DNA from: Blakeslea trispora
Taxonomy: Eukaryota; Mucoromycota; Mucoromycetes; Mucorales; Choanephoraceae
NCBI GenBank assembly: GCA_025331445.1
Contig: JAIWNE010000006.1
Span: 496,001-560,000, forward strand
DNA length: 64,000 bases
Reading direction: 5' to 3'
In this document: one piece after another, positions 1 through 14,986 of the stretch
Numbering within the stretch: position 1 is the stretch's first letter
How the letters are laid out: each line of letters starts with the position of its first letter
The notes under the pieces: model-generated
The model's input: only the letters and a program-made list of their open reading frames with translations
Databases searched by the model: none
What the model was told of the DNA's origin: nothing
Program-made: the position numbers and the translations under genes

Positions 1-2879
<2,879 letters not shown>

Positions 2880-3272
2880 TAAACACTATGCTTGTAGTGG
2901 GAAGAAGAAGAAAAAAAGAAGAGAGAAAACGTTGGAAAAGAGAAAATCAAATTCAAGAGAAATTGTGGATCATTTTTGAATGTATGCAAATGCATAATTG
3001 ATTAAAATGAAAAAAAAAAGTGAGAAAACCATGTGACCAGGAGCAGCAAAATAATTTTCAAGAAAGAAAATGGGATACCTCAAATTGGTTCAGGAAACTC
3101 AATACTTGTGCTTAGGAGTTTGTCTATTGTTCTTTCTTATACAAACACAGCCAGCTTTTTTTTTCTCTAAACATCTTCCAGAAAGGAATCACAATAAATC
3201 ATACATGAGCTTTTAAATGTTAGGCATAAACTTGAGAGATAGGTAAGATAAATACAAATAAAACTATGAAAT
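2880..3272. other. Spacer between muskelin start and URB1 stop
   Basis: About 390 bp of AT-rich DNA with purine runs (GAAGAAGAAG...) just upstream of the muskelin start. It must hold the muskelin promoter and the URB1 3' end. I see no ORF or RNA gene here. Confidence 0.5.
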
Positions 3273-6200
3273 TTATTCATTCATCAGTTCATTCAATACA
3301 GTCTTTTCATCGTTTAGCATTGATTTGATCTTCTCTGGCACCTTCTCGACCTTATTTGCACTTGCCATGGCTGAGTCTAATATCTTTTGCCATGCTTTGT
3401 ATTCTTCTTCGTCTGAGGCAAATGCAAGCACCTGGTGAATCCAAGGCAAGAGTCCATTGAATTGAATCAGATTAGAAGTTACATTCGGGATAGCTGTTGC
3501 TTGCTCCATAATCTGATAGATAGAATTAGATGGGGTTTACAAGGACAAAAATGGCATATCTATTCTTCTTACCTCAATAATAGCCTTTTTACTTAATGGA
3601 TCAGCATATGCAGAATTGTAGAAATTAGCAATCAAATCAAATATGCTCTGTCTAGAAAATATCTTGTAATCTTCAAATGTGCGCAAGGAAGATGACAAGA
3701 CATAAAGCAACCATAATCTTTCCTTTCTATTGTTAGCACTTGACGAGTGGAACAGAGCTGTAAACATAGGCACATACTATTTCAAAAGGTAAGGGATACA
3801 ATGAAGTATAAAACATGCCTTTCTTTTTTAGCAAGATGGTACATACATTGAAGTCAAAATTAGGATTTTGTAAAATCCAATTAGATATGTGAGGAAGCAT
3901 GAAATGCTCAGGATGAAGCAAAATGGACAAGGCGTGTGCTGTACAAACTGTAACAGCCGAAGGGACGCGTGGCGGCACATCAGCATCAGATCGGCCATTG
4001 ATTGAGTGTCGGAAGACTTCCAAAACGAATAAAATGGATGGCTGTTCCTTAAAACGAGCATGTTCTACCATCACATAAAACTGGTCCATCATTTGATATG
4101 CAACACTACGCAAATGTTCATTTACAGAAGACATGCCCATAATCACCAATCCTAGACCATTGCATTCAATAAACTTGCGACAATCAACAGCACCGGAAGA
4201 GATCATGTTTGCAAAGAGAGGAAAGAAGAACGAGGGATCATAGACAACATGGCCACTAGGAGCTGACTCTTGCTGCTCTTCATGAGGAAAATGAGTAAAG
4301 GTATATTTCATCAAGGCAGGGTCAATCAGTCCCAGTGTTTCTATAGAAATGGCGTTGGTCTGAAGCAAAGTACCGGCTTGTGCATGTGCTTGACGTGTAC
4401 GATCTGATCCAGGACCCCACATGAGCATTTTAGGCAAGATGGTTTCACCACCATATCCTTCAGCAGATACCAACACTTCAAGTAGTAATTTATCGGCTAG
4501 GCTGGTTGTGGCACTGTAGCTTGTTAAAAGTGGATCGAGCAAACCATGGTGCTTAGCAATCACAAGTGGTTGAATGGTGTTTAGAGCATGCACAAGCTGA
4601 ACAATAGCTAAGCGCTGAGCATCATTCTCAGGTGTTTTGTGAGCGATCAATTTCGCTACATCAGGTGCTGTCAAGGAATTGTATTCTCTATGATCCAAGA
4701 TACGACGCAAATAAGTCTCAATAGGCTCAAGCTTGTTGTAGTTGTCATAAACCCGCTTGACCAAGCACGCAATAAACCGTACAGCAGCAGCATCTGAAAT
4801 GTTATCCATCAATGAAGTTAATATATAATCGCGCACAACTTCAGAGTCAAGTTCACTGGTCCAATCAAAGTAAGAAGTCATACTGTCAATCCAGCTAATC
4901 AACTTGTTGAAGAATTCTTCTTCTGGTGGTTCGGTAGATAGAGAGTTCATATCAGCAGCAGACGTCAGCAGTTTCAGCAAGTGCTCCATTACTCTCTTGA
5001 CAAACTCGCTTTGATCGTCTTCTTCCTTGGTCTCTAATAAACGATGACCAATGTCAATCACATCAACTAGCTGAGGAGTCAGTAAAAGTGAATCTGACAA
5101 GTGTTCAATCACCATGGTAGCAACATCCACAGAAGATGAAAGGCAGGCAGAGTAAAGCAAATCCATGCTTATATCACACTTCTTGCCTGCCAACATATGT
5201 CGTATAATAGGCTCGCAGCAGACTTCAAGAAGAACATGAACAGCACGTCTCTCTACTTCATCTTTCTTTTGTGATTCTGACAAACTTAATTCGAGTAATG
5301 ACAAGACTTGCAGATTGAAATTTCCATTGACATTATGTTTCCAGAGTTGAGCCATAATTTCAAATGCTCTGTTGGGTATCTTGTAATCTTCAGTAGCGCT
5401 TGATTTGTATATAGATTCAACAAGCACAACCAACATCTTCTTGATTGCATTATGTACTGTATCATTTTTAGAAGCTGCTAAATTATCAAAATCAATTTGA
5501 ACAATGTGGTCTAAGAGTGTGTGTGCATTTGACCCTTCACCAAACAAATCAATAAATGAAGTTGCCAACTCGAGAAGCTAGCATTGAGGTATCATTAGTG
5601 AACAAAGTAACAAAAGAGGGATCTGTCAAAAGTGCCATGCTTTACCTGAACATGAACATTGGAGAAGGAACCATTTTTGTGTTGCAGTTGCTTGATATAG
5701 TCAATTAGTTGAGAGCGAAGATATTTGAGGGAAAGATGGTCAAATATGTAGGTGTATAAATCGGTACGCATTTTGATATCCTGCAGCTGCTTGACAAGAA
5801 GTACAATGTGCTGTAAAAGTGTAAAGCAAAACATGATAGCATCGTTATCTGCCGTTGTGCTTAATAATGTCATGTTCAGATGTTGGAATACAAGAGTGGT
5901 TGCGTTCATCAATTCCCGGGACTTCATAGTGTCTAATGCATACTTTAATGATTCCATGGCTAAGGAATGTTGATATAACCTGTTCGTGGTTGTATTGAAG
6001 AATAAATGAGTAAATGGCAGCTTTCTCAGCAGTGATAAAGTGTGTTCTCTACAAAAGAATAATAGAACAGTAAGAAATCATATATCATCAACCTGTTGTA
6101 GTTTCCACCCTTTTCTTTTAGCTTACTCTTCTGATGACGACAAGGACTTCACTTGTAACAAATTTTCATATGAAAAAATACTGCCAGCCAAAGGGTGTCG

Positions 6201-9200
6201 AATACACAGATAGTCAACCAATGGCTCATAAGATGCCCATTGCAATTGCTGATGACAAAAGGCAGCTACTCTTTCTAGACATGGATCAAGCTCATCAACA
6301 GATAATTGATCAAGTAAGCAGACAAACTGCTCCCTACATTCTCTGATATTGTTTTCTACTCCTTCTACAGAGAAATATGTTGAGCAAAACAGTGCAGTCC
6401 TTCACTGATTGTTACTTACGTTGAAGCAATTGTTCCAGTTGTTCTTTTCTTGAGCTTGTTTCAGTTTGGTCAATCAACATAGCATCTGCTGCTGTACCGA
6501 GACATTTCTTGGTCTGTGAAATCATTTCGTGCTTGGACCATTGACGTACTTGTCGGGCTGGTGTTTTGGCCTCGTCGTTCAACTCCTGATCCAGTTTTGA
6601 ACATATTGATTCTAGATAGTACGATACATTTTGTTTACTCAATAACAATGAGATTAAGTTTGTGACGTAAAAGACAGCAGGAGTTCTGTCGGTTTTGATA
6701 AAGTTAATGTTTTCACAGAGTGTGAGCAACAATGGACTAAAGGGATGCTGATAGCTAGATGCTGAGCCAACATCAGAAACCATCAATGCATGCAATAGTT
6801 CATTCTGATCTGAAGCAAGCTTTTCAGTGTTGACTTTGTTTACAAGGCTGACTAGTTGATCTGTATATTTATATTGAGCTTTGCTGAATCGACTGATACA
6901 GTTGTCTAAGAACTGAAGAATAGCTTGTTGTATTGCCGACATTGAGCGGTCATTTGAAGACTGATGATTTTGAGGCAATGCATTGAGCCACAGTTCAACC
7001 TCTCCCGGATCATGTCTGAACATGAACGATTCTGAGAGAGTCTGATAAATCAGCTTTCCTGTCAGATCTCGGATAGGCTTGAATGGTGTTTGGAGATAGA
7101 GCGTTAATAAAGTCGTGATATGCGAGGTTGAAGATCCAGCTAGAATAGACGAAAGGATGAGACAAATAACATTTCAGAGAGTCAAAGTCAACTTACATGA
7201 TCGACTAGTCCAATCGAAATCAGGCATACTCAAAAAGAGCTTCAAAAGGTGAATGAGTGTTCCAGGCTTGATGGACAGAATGTCAGCAGGAATAAAGTTG
7301 CCAGGATCCACATTAGATTCCATCAGTGCTTCAGGAACAAATTCTTGGTAGTAGCGAACCAATCTGAAAGCAGTATCTTGCATCAATTGGTTTTGGGCAA
7401 CAAATTCTTCTTCATCCATACCTTCTGGAGCGATCTTGTTTGTTGTCTGTTTGTACAGAGCTACTAGCGTTTGAATTTCAGGTACACGGCGACGCAATCC
7501 TTCGCGCACGCTTTCAAGACACTTTTTCCAATTGCCAGAAGGTTTTTGCTGTAAATCCTTGTCACTGGCTTGTGACTTTTGTTCCATTTCAGAACTTTCG
7601 AGTGCCATGATGACTTGCTTTAAAGCATGTGCTACCCTACCGTATTTCTGGAAAGATGCAGATAATATAAGCATAGTTGTGTAACGAACGAGTGGGCTAG
7701 TATGCTGCAAGCCTTTACTTGAAAGTGATCGACCAAACACATTAGGAAGTATGTTGTCCAAAATAACTTCAGCTGTAGGTGGATCAGCAGGATACATTCG
7801 TGATGAGCCATATAATAATGAAGGAACTGCAAGTTGAATGACTTTTTGTAATACAGTCATGTTGGCAAGCCATTTGCTAGAAATACGAGGTTCAAGCATC
7901 AATGCTGAATTGCTCCAGTATTCTTGCACAAGCTCAGGGCAAGCAGCTAAAATCTTAAGCAACAGCTCTTGTTGTCTCATGTCGTCAGATGGCTTAAGTG
8001 TTGTGATGAACTTGGCTAAAGTACGATTGGTGATGCGCGCTTGCTTGTTAGTAACAGCTTCTTCATTGGGAGAAACCTGAGCTGGGTACCATGCTGTGTC
8101 TTTGAAGCAAACACCAACGTCGGGTACACTACAGATAGATATAAGGAAATGATGTACCAAATCGGCAGGAATACCAGTTTCGTCCGGTCCGGTTTCTTCC
8201 TCATCATATCGAGTGTATAGCTTGGCAAGTTTCTCTAATATATAGGATGAAAAGAAAAATGCCTTTGCAGTTCTGGGTACGTTTGTGTCTAAAATAAGCT
8301 TTTCATACATGACTGAAAGGATTTGTTCAATAAGCTAACAAAAGAGAGAGAGAGAAAAAAAAAGAAAATTAAAATCTTGGGGATTCTACTACATGCATTC
8401 AATCATCAGCTTACAGGATAAGCGTCCTCTTCCATGCCTACGAAAACACCGCTTACAAGGCCTTTGATGCCCAAAACTTGTCTTTTAATTTCGGAATCAG
8501 CATGCTGGAAAATTGCAAGAACAAAGTGTACATAGTTTGTTCTCAAATCTGATAAGTCTTGTTAGATGCTTTCAAGACTTTTTTTTTGAGATGTTTCTTA
8601 CCATAAATGTAACTTTGGGGCTTTTTAGTCTTTTTGTTCTGACGATATCTTGAGGCACGCAAAAACCCTTCTGCTTGAAAATTGAAAGTTGTAAAAAAAT
8701 CTCTGGCGGTTGACTCATTAAATGAAACAATCGATGTCAGCAATCGAAAAGTGGATTGACAATGAGGAATACGCATGGAAGAGATGCCTCGGTAGATATA
8801 TTTCATCTGACGCTGCAATAGAGTCTGAATTAGCTGAATACCATATGAACGGATAACAGGCGTTGTACATAATTTGATAAACAATCCAACTATATCGGGC
8901 AGCATACATTCTAAATCTTGGATATTCGACTATAAGCAGTGTCAATAAACAATATTTTCTTCAGCTCTTATTGAACATACTGAAGCTTGGTAATCCCATA
9001 AACTGTTAAGATCATGACTGTCTGGACAAGATTGGCAATATTCTACAAGAGGTCGAGTGTGTTTCTCTGTTGGATCTACTCGGATCTTGACTGCGAATGT
9101 AAGCTGACTTCTTAGACGTGATAGGCCTACAGTGAAAACGAGGTAAGACGATGTAAATGCAAGCAATAGCTCTTGTTGAAAAAGTACCTCGAATAAGAGC

Positions 9201-9329
9201 TTGAAGATCTTTGACTCTAAGCGCCTCAGCTACTTCTTTAGGCGTTTTGTAATATTCCTCAAGTTGAGTAATATTGCCGCTCATTAGTTTCAGAAAGTTA
9301 AAGATACTCTTTCTTTCTTTCTTTGACAC
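3273..9329 (-). CDS. URB1: URB1/NPA1, nucleolar pre-60S ribosome assembly factor
   Basis: URB1 (Npa1) is a very large alpha-helical nucleolar protein needed for early 60S subunit assembly. The gene has many exons; the main blocks are about 9188-9329, 8950-9150, 8620-8890, 7190-8310, 6420-7130, 5640-6020, 3850-5568, 3545-3770 and 3273-3510. The N-terminal block ([14 protein letters not shown]) and the following helical repeats fit the Npa1 domain. The C-terminal half fits the NopRA1 domain: [53 protein letters not shown], then [16 protein letters not shown] near the end. Total predicted length is roughly 1,900 residues, as expected for the family. Start chosen at 9329 (MSKKERK); a second ATG 15 codons on ([12 protein letters not shown]) is possible. 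Its promoter must lie in the 114 bp before the stop of the RNB gene upstream. Confidence 0.85.
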
Positions 9330-9443
9330 TTTTTTTTAAACTTTGGCAAATGCAAAATAATTTGGTGGCTTATTTATATGCGAGGATTTAATTTAAAGCA
9401 GATTTTATTACCAAAAAAGAAATTCTGGTTTTAATCTCTAAAT

Positions 9444-12400
9444 TCAAAGAAAAGGATTTATAGGATAAATGTTAACGATAGGAGGGGAGCGTTCCACATT
9501 GACTTGGATTCTAACTTGGAGCTTTGAGAATGTCTCGAAACGCTGAGACTTTGCAGTTGCATCAATCAATTCATCACTAAGTAATTCATCGGGAATAGTG
9601 TAAACAGATTTAGTAGCAGTTGCCTCGTCATTGCTATCGCTTGAATCTTCTCCCAAATAAAGTTGTGTGCCAGAAGGTTCTCTGTAGTCTTCGTCTAGTT
9701 TGCGGTTCATGTCGTATTCACGAGTGGCTTCAACACCTTCTTTCCAATAGACAGATAATGCATGCTTGCGGGGATCATACACATACTTTTGAATAGGAAG
9801 TGCATCCATATGGATACGCTTTTCAATACCATATTCAGACACAAGAACTTCGAAACAGTCCTTCAATACTTGAGTTACAATTGCTGTGCATACAACAGGC
9901 TTTTGTGTTTGAGTCTCAATCATATGCAAGTAATGGGCAAGGTAGAGCTGAATGTTCATATCCTGAGAATTCTTAGCACCTTCCTTGCGCTCATTACACT
10001 GAGTGGCAGCCTTTACGACAGCATCCTTCTTATAACCACAGGTTGGTTTGTTCTTTAGTGCAGCCTCAAGCTGACGATGTACAACAATATCAGCAAAGCG
10101 ACGGATAGGTGAGGTGAAATGAGTATAAAGGGGAACATTCAAAGCATAATGACCATATTTTGAGATATCACATGACCCTGTACAGAAATATCTAGCTCTT
10201 TGCATAGGCTTGACAGCTAAAAGGCGAAGCACTGCTCTAACGTCTTCAGACTCGATGGCATTGAATGATTGCTGCATGGATCCTGCAGAAGAGCCATCAA
10301 ATTGATAACCCATGTTTTCGGCAATCTTTATAAACTCATTCTATATACAAAAAAAATTAGATAACAAACTCTTTTGTTCGAAGCGGACAAAGAAAGCCAG
10401 CAACTTACCAAAGTCTTCTCATGAGGTGGAGCATGTTGACGAAGAAGAGCCTCATCAGGGTAATGGTGAGCAATTTTTTGAGCAACACTCATATTGGCAC
10501 AAAGCATGAATTCTTCGATCAATCGATTGGCATCCTTTTGTTCGTAAATAGAAACAGCACAAGGTTCTCCTATTTCATTCAGCTTGAAAGAAAGTCGAAT
10601 AGAATTGATTGATAAAGCACCACTGCTAAAGCGGCGCTCGCGCATCTGTTTTGAAATCCCGTAGAGATACTTGATATCCTGCTCTACTTCAGAAACTGCA
10701 AATGACTTGACGGTTGCTGTACTGGGTAAGCCTTTGCCTTCAATGACACTTTGAGCGTCTTCATAGGCTAGTTTTGCACACGATCTATTAAGAGAGAGAG
10801 AACATGTCAACTACAAGAAAGGTGATGACAGAAATAACAAAAACTTACTTGATAACAGATTTTCCAAACCATGTATCTTTAATATGACCTGCACCATCCA
10901 TTTTCCAAATAACAGAAAAGGAAAGGCGCTCAACACTGGGATTCAAACTACACAACTGCTCACATAGCAAGGAAGGTAGCATTGGAATGACACGATCACA
11001 TAGATAAGTACTGGTACCTCTGTCAAATGCCTCATGATCCAGTGCTGTATGTTGGTGAACAAAATGAGAGACATCGGCAATATGAACACCGACTTCAAAT
11101 TCGTCTTCACCAAGCTTTATGACATGAACAGCATCATCAAGATCCTTTGCGGTTGCTGGATCAATTGTGAAAATTCTATAGTCTCGCAAGTCACGACGCT
11201 TGTCGATTTCATCTTGAGATATAGACCAAGGCACTTTAGGTAAGCTGTTTAGAGCTTTCTGTCCAAAAGGCTGTTCAACAACATGATTGTCTTCTAGGAT
11301 AGCTTGTGTTTCAGCGACAATGTTACCAATATGGCCTAGTTCGCGAAGAACAGTACCGAATGGATGCATCGAATCAATAGGCCATCGATTGATTTTTACT
11401 ACCACAAGCAAATTTCGGTATTTCTTCTCGTTTTCAAGGAAGTCAGCAGGAGCATGACGAATAGGAATAGCAACAAGAGGCTTTCTCAAGTCTGTAGGCT
11501 TGAACCACACAAGCTTGACTTGTTTCTGTCCATCAGGCTCAGTAGCCGTACCATTTTCTTCATCGACCTCTGGTGTTGTGTTTTCATCTTGTTCAGATTG
11601 TTGCGTAGTAGGTGCATTTCTATGAACACTCAAAATACCAACACATGTTGTAGCTTTACTTGTGCTTGTGATAGCAACCACCTTTCCAACATATTTTGGC
11701 TTTCCCTTGTCGTCTTCTCCTTCATCTCGAGGTGGCCTTTCTAGTGCTGTCTTGTGTCTTTCTTCACGCTTTTGTATCATGGATTGCTTCTTCTTTGCCC
11801 ATGAGGCTTCCAGGTCTGTTAGTTCTACAACGACGGTGTCTCCTTCAAATGCACGATTGCGATCACGTTGACCATTGATGAAGATATCACCATCCAAGTT
11901 TTCACAAGTAACATAGGCATCAGAGCGACTTCGCTTATTGATGCGCAGCACGCCCTTGTACAACTGACCTTGTTCAATCTTTTGCTCACATATCTTGGGA
12001 TCGAGATACCGTTCAAAGCGTAATCTACCATGTCTTTTGGGATGAATTGCATCATTGGGATGACAATAAGAAGAATGCACATCTCCTTGTTGATCTGCTT
12101 CACGTTGCAATGGTTGCTTGGCCTCTGGTTCTTGCTTGACTTTGGTGCTGTCTGCTATTTTTCTGGTCTTCTTCTTGGTAGCATCTTTCTTTACAGTCGC
12201 AGGTTCCACAGGCTCACTCGCTGCAGTTACATCTTGAGTCTTCTTTTTCTTCTTTTTCTTTTTGTCGCTCTTTTCTCCATTGGTTAGCACAATCTCTTTT
12301 TCATTGGCCAATGTTCCTGGTTGCTGCGAGATCTCTTTTGAAAGCTGTTGGGGGCTATTCTCTAATTCGTCCATAACAATGATCTTGCTTTGACCCTTGC

Positions 12401-13434
12401 TTTTCTTTGACTTGGTTTTCTCTGCTTTTGGCTTGTTTGTTGGTGTGTCCATATCGGCTACCTTTTTGGGAGTTTTCTTCTTGGTTACACCAATTAATGA
12501 TGGAGGAGGAGGCACCTCAGCATGACGATCTATATTTTTGCAAGATTTATTAAAAACACACAACAAGGGCAATCATGATCAAACTTACTTTTCGCAGTTG
12601 GAGTGGATCTGTTAGCTAATCTTGAACTGGAGTCATGGTCATGAATTGGATGATCCCGTGCAGGAGAAGTGGAGTATGATGTTTTTGGAGAGAAACTATC
12701 AAAGGTCTTCTTTGACTTACCAATGAGGGGAGCAAAATGAACAGGACCCAGTCTTTCATCTAAGCTAAATGATTCCTTAAGAGCATCATGAAGGCCTTTA
12801 TAGTCTACTACATAAGTCTTTTCTTTCGAGGCATGTTCTTCGGAAGTAGGAGCTTCTTTTTTCTTCTGTTGCTTCTTTTTTGCTCTTTTGTTACGCTTCT
12901 TAGCAGATGTACCATTATCTGTAGCAGCAACTGCAGAAGATTGTTCAGGTTCTTGTCGTGTATCCATCTCAGTTGTTGGTAATTGAGTGGCCGCAGTAGT
13001 TTCAGTTGAAGAAGCAGTTGGTTTCTTTTCAGCTTTCTCAAGCACCTTTGGCTCTTCAGTGTTTACTGAATCGGCATCCAGCTTTTCACCATTTGACTTA
13101 CTCTTGTTGACTTTCTTATGCTTCTTGGGTTCTTTTGATATGTCCTTATGATTACCTTCAGCATTGTCAGACGAAGCTGGTTTTTCATGGTTTTCATTCT
13201 CTTGCTTAGCTTTCTTCTTAGCTGCATTCTTCTTGCGAGCCTTCTGAGACTTGACCGGCTTTGTGGATTCTTGTTGCTCCTTAAGAGGCTCCAAGCTTGG
13301 AGTTGCAACCTTTATAAGGAAAAATCACGATATAAAGAATTAAGTTGACTGTACATAAGAACAATCTATTATTCACTTACAACAACACTATTATCCACTG
13401 GCTGTGTCTGTACTTTTACTTCGCTTTCCTTCAT
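9444..13434 (-). CDS. RNB-domain exoribonuclease of DIS3L2/SSD1 type
   Basis: This is a member of the RNase II/R family. Active members degrade RNA 3' to 5' (DIS3L2 acts on uridylated RNA); yeast Ssd1 is an inactive mRNA-binding relative. Exon 1 (13381-13434) gives an 18-residue start, joined to 12590-13314, then 12540 down to about 10850, about 10800-10400 and 10343-9444. The first 400 or so residues are Lys/Glu/Ala-rich, disordered, with several K-runs. Cold-shock-like folds follow (GVLRINKRSRSDAYVTCENL, GDIFINGQRDRNRAFEGD). The RNB domain starts at YRIFTIDPATAKDLDDAVHV, which keeps the acidic residues of the active site, and continues through VHIADVSHFV, CDRVIPMLP and NVPLYTHFTSPIRRFADIVV. 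A C-terminal S1-like region ends at 9444. Sequence favours a catalytically competent enzyme; whether it is orthologous to Ssd1 or DIS3L2 cannot be settled here. Confidence 0.88.
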
Positions 13435-13842
13435 AAATGCTTCAAAAATGAAATAGAAGAGAGAAAAGAAAAAAGAAAAGAGAAAGACAAACAAATGTAA
13501 CTACGTAAGAAAAAAAAACACAACTCAGGCAATGCTTTACTTCCGACACAAAGTGGCAGAGCAATTTTTTTTTTCTTTTGTTAGCGTCGACGGGCTTTTA
13601 AAGGTTGATGAACTTATTCGATATATGCCATAAAGCGAAAAAGAAAGAGACAGAGAACCTTTTCATAAAGTCAACAGAACTAGTCTAAATCAGGCTCAGC
13701 AAAAAGGACAAACATGCAAAAAAAAAAGTCTATATTCGGAGTACAAATACAAACGAAAGAACCTTTTTTTTTTTTGCACCATTACGCAGCAAATTTGAAT
13801 ATAAAACTTTCTTTGCCAAAGACGCATTGATATTGCAACTGT
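13435..13842. other. Spacer upstream of the RNB gene
   Basis: About 400 bp, rich in A and in purine runs (AAAAGAAAAGAG), with several poly-A/poly-T tracts. It should contain the RNB-gene promoter and the 3' end of the next minus-strand gene. No coding signal seen. Confidence 0.4.
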
Positions 13843-14316
13843 TTATTTTTGAGTTGAAGCATTGAACGCAGCTCTTATGTTCATTAGCAAGCGATTCTTT
13901 TCTTGAAAAAAAGTATCCACAGCCTGTAAAGTTTCTGCGTTGCGAGTAGCTAAATTTCGTGTCGCTTGTCCATCATTTTGTCCAGATATACTTAGTAGTC
14001 CACAGCTCCTTGCGTGTGTCTCTAGTGCTTGAAGCGAATTCATTAATTGCTCAAAGTCAGCTAGTGCCAAAAGTCAGTATCTCGTTTCCACTACGACCAC
14101 TACAAAACTTTTACCTTGTGCCGCTGATACTTCATAAGGTGCGAAAGCTGATCTTTCACTATAAGGCAATTTAGCTCATCTGCTTTGTGCTTTAAGCCAT
14201 TTTGTTGCTTGTTACATCTTGTCAAAAAACTCTTGTCCTTTCTGCTCAATCTCGGATAGCTGAGAAATCAGTGTTATGAAAGACGATCTATATTCTTGTG
14301 TTGCTTTTGATGTCAT
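13843..14316 (-). CDS. Small predicted coiled-coil protein (120 aa), unidentified
   Basis: Three exons (14216-14316, 14115-14158, 13843-14060) join in frame to 120 residues. The first exon encodes MTSKATQEYRSSFITLISQL and helical sequence; the second is only 44 nt; the third encodes ADFEQLMNSLQALETHARS and a helical C-terminus (FFQEKNRLLMNIRAAF). The pattern is two or three amphipathic helices without membrane segments or signal peptide. Size and heptad-like layout recall small subunits of Mediator, kinetochore or tethering complexes (Med22 was considered), but I cannot identify a family. An apparent frame break near 14215 disappears with a 57-nt intron that ends at TTATAG. Read-through frames alone would give a wrong, truncated protein. 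Confidence 0.6.
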
Positions 14317-14986
14317 AAAGAGAGATAAGAAAAAAAAAAAGAGAGAACACAATTTTTAAGCCTGTTAAAACGGATTGTTATTGCTTGAAAATCAAAGCAT
14401 TTTCCAAAAGAAAGAAAAGTCTTTCAACGTATTCTTCTCCTTAATACAGGAAGAAGAATAATTGTGATGTGCTTCATTTGACAATGCTTTGATATCTCAA
14501 AAAGCTTCGGACCATCACAGCCTAATGATCTTAATTGAGTTTTAGTTGCCAGCAAGCAACATGTGTCTGAACGAACAACAAATAAATGAAAGGATGAGGA
14601 AACTATTTGTCGATGTGGCAAACATATGCGTGCATGCCTTGTGTTTACTTTTTTTTTTCTCAAATGTTGTTTAAATATGAGCTGCAGATTTGAGCCCGAG
14701 AGAGAGCAGGCAAGATAATAAAATAAGATGGAAAGTCATTTGATTGAGAAAAAGTTACTGTAAGCTCATCAAAACTCAAGGTTTAGCTTTTTTAGAAAGG
14801 TCATAACAACCACCTGTTAGCCTCAGAGTGCTATTCAGCTGATATTGAGATACTTGTGTCAAATTAGAAACAGAAAGATAAATATTGACACATACTCTTG
14901 TAAGCCTGAATTTGATAACAAAAGCAGAAAGAAATTGAATCAGACATTACAAACGAAAAAAAAAAGAACATGCACAATGAAACCAT
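14317..14986. other. Non-coding spacer
   Basis: About 670 bp of AT-rich sequence between the 5' end of the small coiled-coil gene and the 3' end of the Vac7-like gene. The only open frames are short and show no family likeness. It should contain the promoter of the coiled-coil gene. Confidence 0.4.

Noticed and set aside
14216..14316. Apparent frameshift in the small coiled-coil gene
   Set aside because: A 57-nt intron ending at TTATAG (14159) restores a single frame, so no frameshift is needed.
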